Shown: piece after piece, positions 7,741 to 19,836 of the stretch
Numbering within the stretch: position 1 is the first letter of the stretch
Layout of the letters: each line of letters starts with the position of its first letter
DNA from: Triangularia verruculosa
Taxonomy: Eukaryota; Ascomycota; Sordariomycetes; Sordariales; Podosporaceae
Assembly: GCA_033296885.1 (NCBI GenBank)
Contig: MU863876.1
Coordinates: forward strand, 620,001 to 684,000
DNA: 64,000 bases
Direction of reading: 5' to 3'
Notes under the pieces: generated by a model
What the model was told of the DNA's origin: nothing
Databases searched by the model: none
What the model saw: only the letters and a program-made list of their open reading frames with translations
Program-made: the position numbers and the translations under genes

Positions 7741-10305
7741 TCACACTAATTCATATGTTTTGTACTCCGTTTTGGCAAGCAAATCCAGCGCATGAGGATA
7801 CAAACAGGCGATACCAATTCTCCTCAGCTTTGTCGAAGACTGGTCAACAGGCTCCACGATCAAGGCCCAGTAAACCTTCTTACACATGGCGAAATCCGTA
7901 CTATCGAAGCAACTATGCTCATCCGCACACTAGAATATGATTGTTTAGCTTTTGAATCTATATGGTAAGTAAGAGACAAGAAAGAGGCTAAGTGTGTATA
8001 GGTAGAAAGTCCTTCGACATACCTCCTCAGAGCAATGCATCGACATATCTTGCTCCTTGAACTTATCAACATTGCTCCCACCGTCATCTCCCTCGCTATC
8101 AAATTCGTGGCCGTCGTCTTCCTCGGTTTCGTCTTCCGCCGATTCATCTTCCTCAGTGTCGTGTTCCTCGGTGTTGCTGTCCTCGTCACCTTCCCCTTGC
8201 TGCCCGTGACCTTTATCGCGGTGTCCGTCGTTGTGGTTGTCGTCAAAGTCAATAGTGTCGTAGGTATCATCTTCGCTACTACCACTTCCATCCGCCAAGT
8301 AACTATGGAAGGCAACGTAGGTAAGGCCCCACCCTGGATCAGGAATATTCATGATGCAACTTACAAAGGATCACGTTCGTGACGGTCTGTCCAACCAAGG
8401 ATAAGACATTTAATCCTGTGAGGCGGGTCATAGCGGTCAAAACTGGCGATTCCGAGAATATCGTCAGGTTTTTCATGGTCGATTATCAGGTGCTGGCGTA
8501 TACCCTCGTTAGGTTGGTCAAAATCTATATACTCCCGAATGAACAACGATTGCTCCAATGAAAATGCAAGATTAATAGCAGGCGACCAATTGTTCTCCCA
8601 GCAGCATTCGCGAATAGGGAAGGGGATGATTCCGAGCTGTAGCAGATTTCCAGAAGATCGAATGATATGGGTATCAGTGAGTTCGGTTGAACGTTTCCCT
8701 AATGCCGTCGAGGAGTGACAAAAGTCATGAAAGTTGCCAACATATGTGGTCGGCCAAAACTTTGTTCCGCCTGTTTCTGCCCAGGACCACGAAGGCAAAT
8801 CGCCGATACAGCTGCCTGGCCGTATGTCTCCGCTCATATTCCATATCAATTGCTGTGACAACCCTTCCTCCCAGACACCAAGATGATACCTGTCCTTGCG
8901 GCTTTTCTGCATTAGCTGAACAATACCCTGTAACGCAAAAAGTCTGTCGCTAGGATGTGTCAGGTGTTTCGAAGAATACTCCGAAAGTAAGTGCAGCCAT
9001 CCCAGGCCAGCATACAAAAAGAGATCCGCCAGTACGCCTTGTTCATCCCACCGACCAGATGAATCGTCTTTACATTTCCAATATATTCCCCACTTCGTGA
9101 AGAAAGCAACACGGGAAGCGAGGTACCATTCTTGAAACGGCCATGCCCGTGTCCTCAGGGGGCCACTAAGGTAGTCATTTATAACCCGGGTAGTTTTGGG
9201 CAGTAGACTGACCTTAAATATGCCATCGGAGGTAGTGTTGGACTCCTGAAAAGGAAGGCGATATGTTCTTGACTGCGGTCTCTCTGTTTTATCCAGCCTG
9301 TCCGTCGAGTCCTGGGAGCTAGCAGCGGCAATGACGAGTCTTGCGTTTTGATATACAGACCCCATCCTCTCGGCTTCTCTGGTCCAATCGTCCTTGTCAT
9401 CCTGTATGATGCATAAGGAGTCAACCCAAAGATATGTGATTCCTGCGGCTTTGGCAACAAGAATGGCATCATGAAATAGTTGCGGCAAAGAGTCAGCCGG
9501 AACACCCGCCATCATCTCCTCGATATTACCCCAAAGGGTGCGTAGAGGGCGCTTCGTCTCTGGACCCCATGGGTAACTCAAAGCGCAGTATCTGTAGATA
9601 CCTTTGGCGTTGAATGTTTCAACCAACTTCACATAAAGCCCCTTGGGTAAGTCAATCACAGCTAGCAGCCGTGTCGGACTCTCAAGTTCTTTTTCATCCA
9701 TCACCTTCCCCTCAAATGCTGACTGTGGGCATGTTGACACATGGTATTTTGTACATTCTTCCAATTGTTCGGCAACATATGTCCCGAGTTGAATTAGTGT
9801 TCTTGACCCGAGTGGAGGTGAATCAACGAAAGAAGCGGAGGCGGGTGTCCCTGCAGACAGGAAGATAGCCAGTTGTTAGAAAGGAAACTTATAGTCGGCG
9901 CTTGGATAGGTATCTCTGGGTTTGAACCATACCTTCATCTGCCCATAATCGCAATTGCATTCTTGAGTCGGAGAAACCACTTATTGGGGCTTCCCAACAT
10001 AGTTCGAGGCACGCGAAACGCGATTTATCGCCGACTCTCCCCCCAGTGCGCAGGACCCGCAGAGCCAAGTAGTTCACGTTCATCTGGCCGGCATTATAAG
10101 GAGTTTCTGGGTATTCTTCAAGGTAAGAGTGTCGAATTTCCCGGCAGATCGGGCAGTTCAGTCCGGACTGTCGGATATCCTCCCAAGCTTGAGGGGATAT
10201 GGAGACCCCTGACACCGTGACGTTGACCAGTCCAGGCAACGGGGTAATTTGTAACACATCGTAACAATTAGGACAGAAATCCGGGGGATCCATTGAGGGG
10301 GTCAA
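7741..10305 (-). CDS. HET-domain protein 2 with acidic insertion
   Basis: Four exons in transcription order, 10305-9933, 9850-8365, 8302-8023 and 7929-7741, give 775 residues. The N-terminal exon has a CPNC...CPIC pair (residues ~11-50), a probable zinc-binding lead seen in many HET proteins. The HET domain follows: YCALSYPWGPE, LFHDAILVAKAAGITYLWVDSLCIIQDDKDDW, MGSVYQNARLVIAAA and TRAWPFQEWYLASRVAFF. Later come PSDRLFALQGI and DLPSWSWA. Exon 3 is an ~80-residue stretch of mostly Asp, Glu, Gly and His. Exon 4 returns to family sequence (VYWALIVEPV, RRIGIA). All introns are 62-93 nt with good GTAWGT/AG sites and keep phase. Confidence 0.88.
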
Positions 10306-10735
10306 TAAGAAGCTATGTCGAGGCTAGTAAATGTGATGCTGAACTCGAAGAGAGTCTGATAGAAGAATCAGAGGCGGTACGCGGGGAAACTCATGCTGTC
10401 ACGTTAGGTCTCTGAAGGAGGGGAAGTTGCCATTGAAGCAGGCATCTACGGCGCCAACGCGCGAGTCGAGTTGGCACGTGATGACCTAGCCACCCCTCAT
10501 TTCCATTTGTGTAACTCAAAGCCCTGAAGCATCGGGGGTAGGGTGCCGCGGCAAGAGGAACGAAAAAAAAGCGCATGTCTCCACGGGGGTTGGAAATAAA
10601 GGCCACAGAACATTAATTATTTTCGCTTTCATCAAGGATCTCCGAACATAGTCTATCCCGTCTAACTTAGCATAATATGGTGTAGGGGGGTCTCAAAACT
10701 ACCTCTCTTATATCTACGTCAGAAGACAAAGGTAA

Positions 10736-13228
10736 TCATAACTCCTGATTCATCAAATTCCAATATCCCGGCTCTACCCCGCCGAAAACCCAGTCCTCCC
10801 CTCCCGGTGGCATTGAAATCTCGCCCAGTGTACCACTTCTATCATCATTAGATTGTTGCGCTGGTTGTTGATGCTGGTGGGCATCAAACGGCATAGGGTG
10901 ATGCATTGTATGAAACCCCTCTCCCCCATGCCCGGAAATCGGACTTCGGTGTGTGTGGCCATGCGGTTGAAGTGAAGGATCTATTTGCGATGTATGAAAC
11001 CCAATCGGAACAGTGACATTCCTCTGCCTGCCTCGCGGAGGGTGCGGATGTGGCGATAGACTTCCTCCAGGTGGCCCGGGAGAGGTTGCTGGTACCGGCA
11101 CCGTGTGCGGTGAGTGCGCAGATGAGCTCAAACTTCTTCTTGTACCGTGCTGCCTGGACGGTGACATGGCTGGAGGCGGTGAGGTGCGGGGATTGATGTT
11201 GATCAGGCCAAAGAAGGGGAGATTGAGGTCGAGGTTCAGGGGTTGCTTCATTCCTGAGTCGATCATGTCGAGGAGTTGAGATATCAAGGTGACGGATGAT
11301 TGCGAGAGTCTGTTGTGTGGCTGCAGAAGGGCCAGGTGTTGCATCTTTGAGAGGGTGAGACTGACAAGTTTGATGTCTGCTTCGTTTGTTTGGTGTGCCA
11401 AGGTGAAGAGACAAAGGGCTAAAGAGGCCATGAGTGCGGCATAGGACACCTGGTAACAAGTCCAGGTTGGGTTCGACTGGGACATAGTCTGGTAGACTAG
11501 ATAACGCTGCAGTATCTGACGGGCCGAGTTGAGGCAAGGCTTGTGACCCTCTTCAATGGGAACCCCGGTTGTTACACTGTGGATGATGTAGGGGAGGTGG
11601 AGGACGAGTGAAAAGTTCAAGTGGTTGACCTGGAGCAGCACATGGTTGATGGCTGCCGTGGTTTGCTCCAGATCTGTCTGCAGTTCTGAAGGCATTGATG
11701 GAATAAACCACCAGTCGTGAGGCATAACTTTGGCAGCGTTCTCGAGGTCTCGGTCGATTTGCTGGTATGATGTTGTTGGTTTCTGGACTCGAGATTCAGA
11801 TACCAAGGAGAGGTTGTGGTCAAGTATCTGTTCTGCTATGACCGCGTGAATTTTGCAGAACCGTTCCCTCGCATTGTTTCTTGCCATTGCTTGTTCGGTT
11901 GCAAATGTGTTGTCCGGGCTGCCTGCTGGAAGACCGAGCATGAGAGACAGGCTTCGATCACCGGCGTTGATAGAGTACCAAAGAGCCATCGGAGACGGGT
12001 GGGCGAATTCGTCGGTAGAAGGGTCAACAAACCTTAGCCCTAGTGTGCTATTTCGGTCAAGGCCCATCATAGTAGCGAGAGACAGAGCCTTTCGAAAGAC
12101 AAGCCAGGCTTTGCGAAGATTTCCGGCGTTGCTATGCCAGTGCCCGAGAAGGATGAGACACTGAAGCCCTTCAGCTGTTGCAACGATGTCGTCGTTGGAT
12201 GTTACCAGTTGTGAGACGGTGGATACGATCTTGTTCATCAGGTCGTGTAGGTTGAGATTCGGGTGTTGGTCTTCAAGGGTGAAGAATCCTGGGGGCCGTT
12301 GCTGGATACAGATGCATAGCTGTAGCAACCGCTTAGCTAGAACAGTGGGATGAGCGTTTAGTGGCGGAATTGTGGCGATGCTTTCGGGTGTTTCTGACAG
12401 GCCCTCCATGATGTCTTGGTGGGTGTGGAAGAGTGCCACAATGAAGTACGGGGCGGATGTTGCCTTGACCAAGACCTCAACGCTGTGCTGGGACGGAAAC
12501 AGTGATAGAAGTGCTCGACATGTCTTTTCGTATCGCCGTGAGGCAAATCCCTTGCTCGACACACTCTCTGTAGACCGACGCGACGGCATGGTAAGCGTCC
12601 CCATGGGTTGCTGGAGAGAGGCAGCGCCGCCTGGCACACCCATCAACATGCCCGCGGATAACTCCTTATTGATAGGGGACTCTATTACGTCGAGACCGAA
12701 ATGGGGTGTTTCTTGCCCCTCCACATCGCTCGTCAATGTTTCGTCGGACGGTGTCGGTGAACTGGTACGTGAATGGTCTTGAGCAGAGCTGTTCCCAGAT
12801 CCAGCCTCGGGCATGACCCGGTCGACGACCTTGGCAACGAGATCTTCCAGACGCGCGAGTCGCTGTGCAAGGCGACGGTCAGGGAGCTGGGGCGGTTGAG
12901 CGTCGACGAATTCTTGGCTCCGACAAACGCTGCCGCGTGCCTGACATGGCAAACACGCTGTGTCGTCTTGCTTGCCAAACTGACATCGGATCTTTCGTCG
13001 GCGACCTACCAAGAGAAGTCAGCTTTTACTACTGGAAAAACCGTTGGAGCTAGTCAGGTTGTGAACCCTGGGCGTGTTACCAGCGTGTCGGGTCGGTCGC
13101 GGCCGCTATCTCATGCACGTCGGATTGGAAAGAAATGTTTTGGACTTACACTCCCAACAACTGTGCGTTCCCTTTCGGACTTTTCGTCGTCTGACATCCG
13201 ATCCCGAGCGCTGTACTTGCTCATCCAT
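10736..13228 (-). CDS. Zn2Cys6 fungal transcription factor
   Basis: Two exons, 13228-13150 and 13005-10736, split inside the zinc cluster by a 144-nt intron, give 782 residues. Joining them restores a canonical binuclear cluster. CWEC is followed by RRRKIR and Cys, nine residues, then CLPC, six residues and Cys (C-x2-C-x6-C-x9-C-x2-C-x6-C). Basic residues (RRRKVRKG) precede it. The middle part has the alpha-helical pattern of the fungal-specific transcription factor domain (for example GHWHSNAGNLRKAWLVFRKA and ATMMGLDRNST). The C-terminal ~150 residues are low-complexity, rich in Pro, Ser, His and Gln, and look like an activation region. The target genes are unknown. It is not next to the PKS locus. 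Confidence 0.9.
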
Positions 13229-14980
13229 TGTCTTACCCGCCCGATTGGACCCGAGGCAAATTCTCTGCTAGCCCCGTGTCCTGGAGTCGATGGTGACAGG
13301 ACAAGCTGGCGTCAGTCGTCAGCAAAAGCGTCGAGAAATGCAAGACAGTGGCCGACCTTTTAAAGTACAAGAACTGTCCAAGTCAGCCTGAGGAAACACG
13401 GAAGAGGTGGAATGGGGTCCAAGAACCATATGTATCAACAACTACAGATTTTGCAGTGTACCATGTCGCGAAAGGTGACAGTCTGCCTACCACCCAAGCC
13501 GTTGGTTGCGAGCCGACCAAAGCGAAGAGCACAAGATCCAGGCATGTAGGCTTGTATCTTTTTGGACGCCGAGAGCGGATGATTGCAAGTGTTGGTCCAC
13601 TCTGCAGATCTCAGGTTGCACAACCTGATGGTTTTCTCTTCTTCAAACTTGGCAAGATGGGAGTTTGGCAGCCAATGGAGTTATTTGCGTCCCCAATAGA
13701 TCTTTGCATATGCTTGAAGCTGGGGAATAGGGGCGTCAACAGAGTCTGGGCGGTTACACAAGGCCATAACCCTAACCCTTTCTAGATTTGCGCTGTCGTC
13801 CTCACCACGCGCTCGTGGGATTCGAGTACGACATGGGTGTGGTCTGTGACCGGAAAGGAAATTACTCAACCGCGGTGAGATCCTGCCGATACCTGACGCC
13901 GTCATACCGCGATATGATGGGGATGCTGTGCACTGAACACAGCCACCCCTGGCCCGCTGCCAACGTTGGCTGGAGCTCTCGACAGGATGCAACATTGACA
14001 CACTAGAACCGCAGGTTACAGCTACCAAACCACCTCGTCAGGGCTTGGCCACATGGCTGTCGAGTTGGTGCCACGCCCACACGTTTCTAGCGCACGAATA
14101 GCAGGCGATATTGGTGCAACCCACCGCACCTTTTCCGTCCCGACTGGTCGTCTACGGGGCAGATTAGAGTTTTAAACTTTCGGGCAGTGGCGACTACACG
14201 TTGGAGAAAACAGGGGAATGTCTCCTAGAATAATAGTTTCTGATTAGCCGATGTTCGTTCCGTGTCGAATTAGAAGCTTCCTAATGCTCAATGACCCCTG
14301 AAACGACGTGTGCCGACAGTTGTCGGGGCCATAAAACGGGGTGAGAGAGTCGCTTAATCTTCCCCCTTGCATATTCCCATCGCCAACTTTCCAACACGCC
14401 ATAATACCTAACAAACCACCCGCCCGACTCAACCGGCCGGAGTAAATCCGTCCTCAATTGTAATAACTCCGGGCTTCCCCTTTTGTCACCAACTATACTT
14501 ATGTCGAACCCATGCCTTTAGTGCATCCATGCGTCGTTGGAAGTGCCCCCAACCTGCCATTATATGCACCTATATCATTCCTCTGACACGTACAATCCCC
14601 AGGCACCAGTTTAACGCTTTCCAGGTGGTTACACAAGCGTCACGTCACACAATGATGACTGCCGAGCCAGTTGGGAGGACCAACACCCAACGCAGCCACA
14701 ACCCTACCTCTCCTATCATGCAGATCAAGTGTGACAAACGAAACCATATGCTTGGAGTGCCAATGGAAGACAACCTAAATTGGTATTACCTTGCGAGAAA
14801 GCTGAACAAGATGATAGACAGGCACCAAGGACCTCAGTTTTCTTCCATTCTTCACCCCAGACTACCTACTTGGCGATGACTTTTCTCTCGTAGGACTGAC
14901 CGATGAGAGGACCCAAAACAATCTTGTTTCAAAGCAAAGCCCATGCCCCTTGCAAGAAGCCAACAATACCACAGCCAAAA
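13229..14980. other. Intergenic region
   Basis: About 1.75 kb between the transcription factor start and the 3' end of the mitochondrial-protein gene. I recognise no gene on either strand. It holds a two-unit telomere-like AACCCTAACCCT at 13768-13779. Open frames here look like chance frames. Confidence 0.5.
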
Positions 14981-15566
14981 TCAAGCCCACCTCTGCACCT
15001 TATCAACCCTATCCACCTTCTTGGCAGGGACCTCCACATTCTCCTGAACCTTGGGCATCGGCATGAACTTGACATCGTCCAGCTCTCCCTTTGTGTTATC
15101 ATGCACCAGCACATAATTCATCTTGGGGTCGTAGTTGTCCTTAACCAACTTGGCGATGCCCATCAGCGCGATGGCCAGCAGCACGCCGTAGAATGTCTCG
15201 TATTCGATCTTTCTGTTCCGTACACAGCCGACGGTGGTTAGTCAGATCATTCGGTTCCGTCCTCTGCCAGTATGATACGGGGCAGGTATTAAAGAACAAG
15301 TGCCATCGAAGTGTCACAAACCTGCGGTAAGGCGAACTAGCCGGGTAAGACTCTTGTCCTCCGGGTCCTCCCATATCGTTTGCTTGATCATGGCCCGGGA
15401 CGTCGTGGTTGGGAGGGTAGGACACCGCTGTGCGACGTTGGAGTGCTGGTGGCTGCTGCATCTGCGCGGTGCGTGCGCAAAGAGGTACTATTACACGCGG
15501 GACGCGCTTGGCGAGGGTTTGTGTAACGGCGACGGGCAGCCGCTGGGTGAGAGATTTGGTGAGCAT
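14981..15566 (-). CDS. Small putative mitochondrial inner-membrane protein
   Basis: Two exons, 15566-15322 and 15212-14981, joined across a 109-nt intron (donor GTTTGT), give 158 residues. The first ~45 residues are rich in Arg, Thr, Ser and Ala without acidic residues, typical of a mitochondrial presequence. A hydrophobic segment (YGVLLAIALMGIAKLV, ~90-105) could span a membrane once. It is followed by a charged tail with a YDPKMNYVLVHDN block, ending KVQRWA. I do not recognise the family. Size, presequence and single span suggest a small respiratory or assembly subunit, which is inference only. Confidence 0.72.
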
Positions 15567-16169
15567 TGTGGCTTGTGTCGAAGATGTGTCAGCTTATTGT
15601 GTGGTGAGATATTGCCTGGAGGAAAAGCAAGCGCTGAATGCTCAGTGTGCGCAGGGTCGCCAAGCTGGACTGCTTTATAGGGAAATGAGGGGTTGGGAGC
15701 GAGGTGATCGGGCATGACCTCACATTGACAGAGACAGGATGCACGCACACGGACCTCGGGGGTTGGGATGAACTGGCATGGCCAAAAGAAACAAGACAAC
15801 GTCAAAGGCGTTGAAGATATTATAAACCACTTATAAGGATAGTTGCCAATGGGCGTTTATGGATAGGTACCTACTTAGTATGAGATATACGCCTCTTTAC
15901 ACATTTTATGGGCCTTTCATGACAGTACATGGGCCTTTAAAGGATACCTAGTCCATGGACCAAGTCTGCTGTCTCAATGGTAGGTACCTAGGTATGATTC
16001 CGACACGCAACGGCTCTTCATTTCATATACAATTTGACTGACATTTCTGTCTACCTTAGACATTGCAATACTCTATGTGTGCTATGAAGAAGAGAAAAAC
16101 AACGGCGGTATCGTACAGATTCCCAATAACTGACAACCGAGGTATCCAATCTAGCTGTGAAAACGCCCA
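15567..16169. other. Intergenic region
   Basis: Contains two copies of the AGGTACCT palindromic word (~15863-15872 and ~15981-15994) and no recognisable gene. It includes the promoter of the mitochondrial-protein gene and the 3' flank of the glycine-rich protein gene. Confidence 0.5.
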
Positions 16170-19100
16170 TCAGGCAGCAAGTTCAGCACCTCGAATAGGA
16201 TTGAGCGGCAACTCATGCGCATACACAATCTCCTCCACCTTCTCCGCCACACTGAAGTTCTCCGCTGCCCCTTTGCCTGTGCCAAACATCACTGGTGAAG
16301 CCACAGTTGTAACCGGGCTTACCGTCATCGCCCGGTTCACGGGGCTGATTTCATCACCACCCCCATCATTCCCGCCCCCGAATGGCTCCGTTGCCCGCCT
16401 CTGGATCTGTTGCGGCTGTTCAGGCCTTACAGTAGCCCCCCGCTGCACCATGCCACTCAGTCTCCCAAAACTATACTCCACATCCCTCTCTAGTCTCCCT
16501 CTTCTCTCTTCCAGTTTGCCGAGTAGCTGATCATACTCCTCATACGACCCCAAAACTCTCACACTCTCCCTCCTAGCATCAGGATCATTGATGACATCTA
16601 CAAACCCAACCGCAGAGGTCTTGGTCAACGCCTCAAGCATCAGACAGCAGACCATATTTACTCGTTGAATCCTATTCAGCCCACCCCTAGCACCGGCTTT
16701 CTTGACTTCCAAAACCTGCTTCTTGGTGTCCTTCTCCACATCCCCTACCTCCTGAGCAGGGGGCTTGTTCTTGGTAACCACCCCCTCGCTATCCGTCATT
16801 TTCTTCGGCAGCGCCGGAATTGCCTTGATGACAGGGTTGCAAAGTTGGTTGAGCACCAAATTCCGGACTTTCGTCCGGCGTTTCCCAGCCTTGGTGAGAT
16901 TGGCACCGAGCTTTTGCCCAAACGTTAATGGACAGGTGACGCCGCGGAGGAAACCGAGGAGTTGGATTAGGGGTGTGAATGTGGCGGTGATTTCTGCCGG
17001 CGCGAAGCCTTTCCCGGGAAAGGAGTTGACAAAGGTGGATAACAGTGGCAGTTGGGATAGGAGTGGGAGGGAAGAGCCAGAGCCAGAGCGGAAGTGGGTG
17101 ATTTCGGAGGCTAGCAGAGTGGAGAGGGACCAGACGAGAGACTCGAGGGCTTTGCCGCTGACTTTTTGGACGGTGGTGTCGCCATAAAGGAGATGTGAGA
17201 GAGAAGACCCCCTGTAGGCTGTGGATATTGGGACTCCGTAGGTGGTGTCGATTCCGGCCAGGTTCCAGAAGATGGAGCATTGATCTGCGAAGGGGAGGGA
17301 GTGTGCGAGCATGACCATGTTATACTCTGATATCACCGGCGAATCGGGATGGAAAGGCTGGAGCGTGGCGACAAGTTTGGTTGCGTGGGGCAGGCCTTCG
17401 ATGATGTCAAGGCTGGTTTCTTTGGCTTTTGGATCAGTAATAGGGCTGGAGGGTGCGATAAGGAAGCGCCGGAGCGGGAAAGCATCTGTCAGCTTTTGCT
17501 GGGTCGTCTTTGCAGTTGCGGCCAGCGTCTTTGCAAGCTTTTTCATGAGCTTCTTCTTGACGGGTAACAGCACGCGTGAAGGGGCGGTGGCTGTCTTGGA
17601 TGTTAGCTTGGCGAGAACATCTTTGACGTTAGTGGCCTGTGTGAAGTTGTCGGCGGGTTGGAAAGGGGAGACACCGCTTGATAGCAAATGTGAGAAGCCC
17701 TTGAGACTCTGCATGTTCTCAGGCGAGATGACAAGAAAGTTGGTTCCTTGCTTTGCAAGATCGAAAGCTTGATCCACGTCTAGCAGTTCCCATGGATGTC
17801 GCTGGCCATCCTGAAAATAGTTCATCGGATTCCCGAGAAAGATGATGGTCTTGCCGCTGTAGTTGGCAAGGATATCATCACGGGTGTCGGCCGTGGTGTA
17901 GGCTCCACTAAGGCTTAGGTTGAAGATATCAACAGGGAGTTGAAGGCCGAGCTGAAGGAAGTGAAGCAAATGCAAGACAAATGCGTTGGGAGAAGACCCG
18001 TTGATAACAAGCAGAAACCGGGCAGCGGGGTTGTAGCGATATGAGGGCGAGATCTGGATTCGCAAGTCGAATGACACCACATTCCGCATTTGTTTGCCGT
18101 GGGGATCTGAGAGGAGCAAGTTAATGAACATGTTGCCCGTCGTGAATTCGTTGACCAGCTCAGACACTTGAAAGTCGACTGTCACTGGAATGACCTCCCC
18201 TGGCTTGATGACTTCGATGATGTCCATGATGTCATGCGGTGTGTCTTTTGGTGCTCGCTTCAAATCGAACATCCCATTGGGGTCGGAAAGGTGTGTCCCA
18301 GTTTCACGATGAAGGGTGCCGATGCGACCCTGAGACTTCGTGGAGATGTTTTGAATCGTCCATGAGAAGGTAACGATATCTCCCTTTGCAACACTGTCCA
18401 AATACTTGGGCGTTGTCATGATCAGCGGGTACTGGCAGATAATGCCCACACCGCCGCTAAACTCCGGAACATCTCTCTGTAATCGCTGAGAGTATGCCCT
18501 CAGTGAAACTGTATCTTGGGCACGGAGAAGGGTGCCAGAGCTGCGATCGACAGTTTCGTTCTTGATCCAAGCCTTGAGAATACCGGGGATCCGCACGCTG
18601 TGTCCTGCTGGAATCTCGGCCGGTATTTCCAATGGCTCAAGAATCGGTTCGAGCCACTTTGTGCCTCTAACCAATATCTGCAGGCGCGATATTTTCGGCG
18701 ATGGCATTTCGCCTAGCATTGAAATGTTAGCTATTACCTGGTACGCCTGAGCCTGGTGTAGCGATGAAACTCACCGGTATTCTTGATGACAATATCACTG
18801 ATAATCAGCCGCTCTCCTGGCTCATTAATACCGTCTCCATTCTCGTCCTGCACTTTGAAGTCGACAACCTCGAGCATGTAGCGTGACGGAAACACTCCTC
18901 TTCTGCCATCTTTGTAGTTGACAATAACCTCGGAGTAGCCCATCTGGCCGTTTTGACCAGCGTACAACAAGTCATTGGGGGTTCGTCCGGCCATGCCTCC
19001 TGGTCCTCCTCTGCCTGCCGGCCTAGAGTGGTACCTAGTCGCATACTCGGTGTAGTGTTGACCGTTTGAATTGGTATGCACCGCTGCAACATATCTTTCT

Positions 19101-19836
19101 GACCTGCATCTTGAGTCAGATCATCATTACTCATTAAAGAGCTCGAGTGAGAGAGCCAAACCATGTGCAGCCAGCTCCTCCATCTCCACCGTGGCCACCG
19201 GATCCTCCGGCGCCATGTTCACCGACACAGCCACCTCTGCCACCTCTCACATCCCATTCGACACCGATGAGTGTGTCAAGATCCTCTTCATTGACGGTAA
19301 CGTGAGCATGGCCTCCTGCGCCGCCGTTCGCCCCACTTGTTCCTCGGCCGCCGCTGTCATCCTGTCAGACACTCGTTTCTGTTCAGGTTCCAGGAGGTCT
19401 GGACAACTTACTCTCCGCCATTCATTCCAGGTGAACCATCCGTAGCCTCACTCGTCTGAGTGGCATTGCGTCCATCAAACCCATCTCCTCCTGATTGTCC
19501 GTTTTCGCCGAGTCCTCCATGCCCTCCATCTCCACCGCGACAGTCCAGCAGCAATGACTGCTTGCCCCCAACTTGATACCGCTCACCCATCCGATGTGCC
19601 TGTCCTGTGACCTGGATGATGCCTGGTCTGGCCGGATCAAAGCTCAGCCCGACATGTATCTCCCCTCCATTTGTTCCAGCGGTTGGAAAACTCGCATCTC
19701 GTCCCTGGCGACCGAAAGATCCCTGCGGCGCTTTGATGCCGGTGGAATTATCCCATTGCTGAGTCCCATGAACGCCAGTCTGGCCTGTGGCGGCCAAGGT
19801 AACTGTAGTCATGGCGGAGATGTATGTTTTGCTCAC
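16170..19836 (-). CDS. Large glycine-rich protein of unknown function
   Basis: Four exons, 19836-19412, 19353-19162, 19103-18775 and 18712-16170, give 1,162 residues; a second Met eight codons in (MTTVTLAATG) is an alternative start. Residues ~100-215 are collagen-like, rich in GG and GGxGG triplets (GGDGGHGGLGENGQ, GGAGGH). A beta-rich middle region follows with repeated short sandwich-like segments (FSWTIQNIS, RLIISDIVIKNTG). After it comes an alpha/beta part (KTIIFLGNPMNYF) and a basic, low-complexity C-terminus. From memory such proteins are annotated as DUF7932 in some fungal genomes; I could not check this. No enzyme motif or membrane span is evident. The donor of the second intron (GTTTGG) is weak, but it has a good CTGAC branch site and keeps phase. 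Confidence 0.78.

Noticed and set aside
7945..8352. Acidic 135-codon open frame on the minus strand as a separate gene
   Set aside because: Correct donor and acceptor sites on both sides place it in phase as exon 3 of HET gene 2, and its own Met lies within an intron.
13348..13785. 145-codon plus-strand frame upstream of the zinc-cluster factor
   Set aside because: No domain or targeting signal, overlaps the probable promoter, contains the telomere-like motif.
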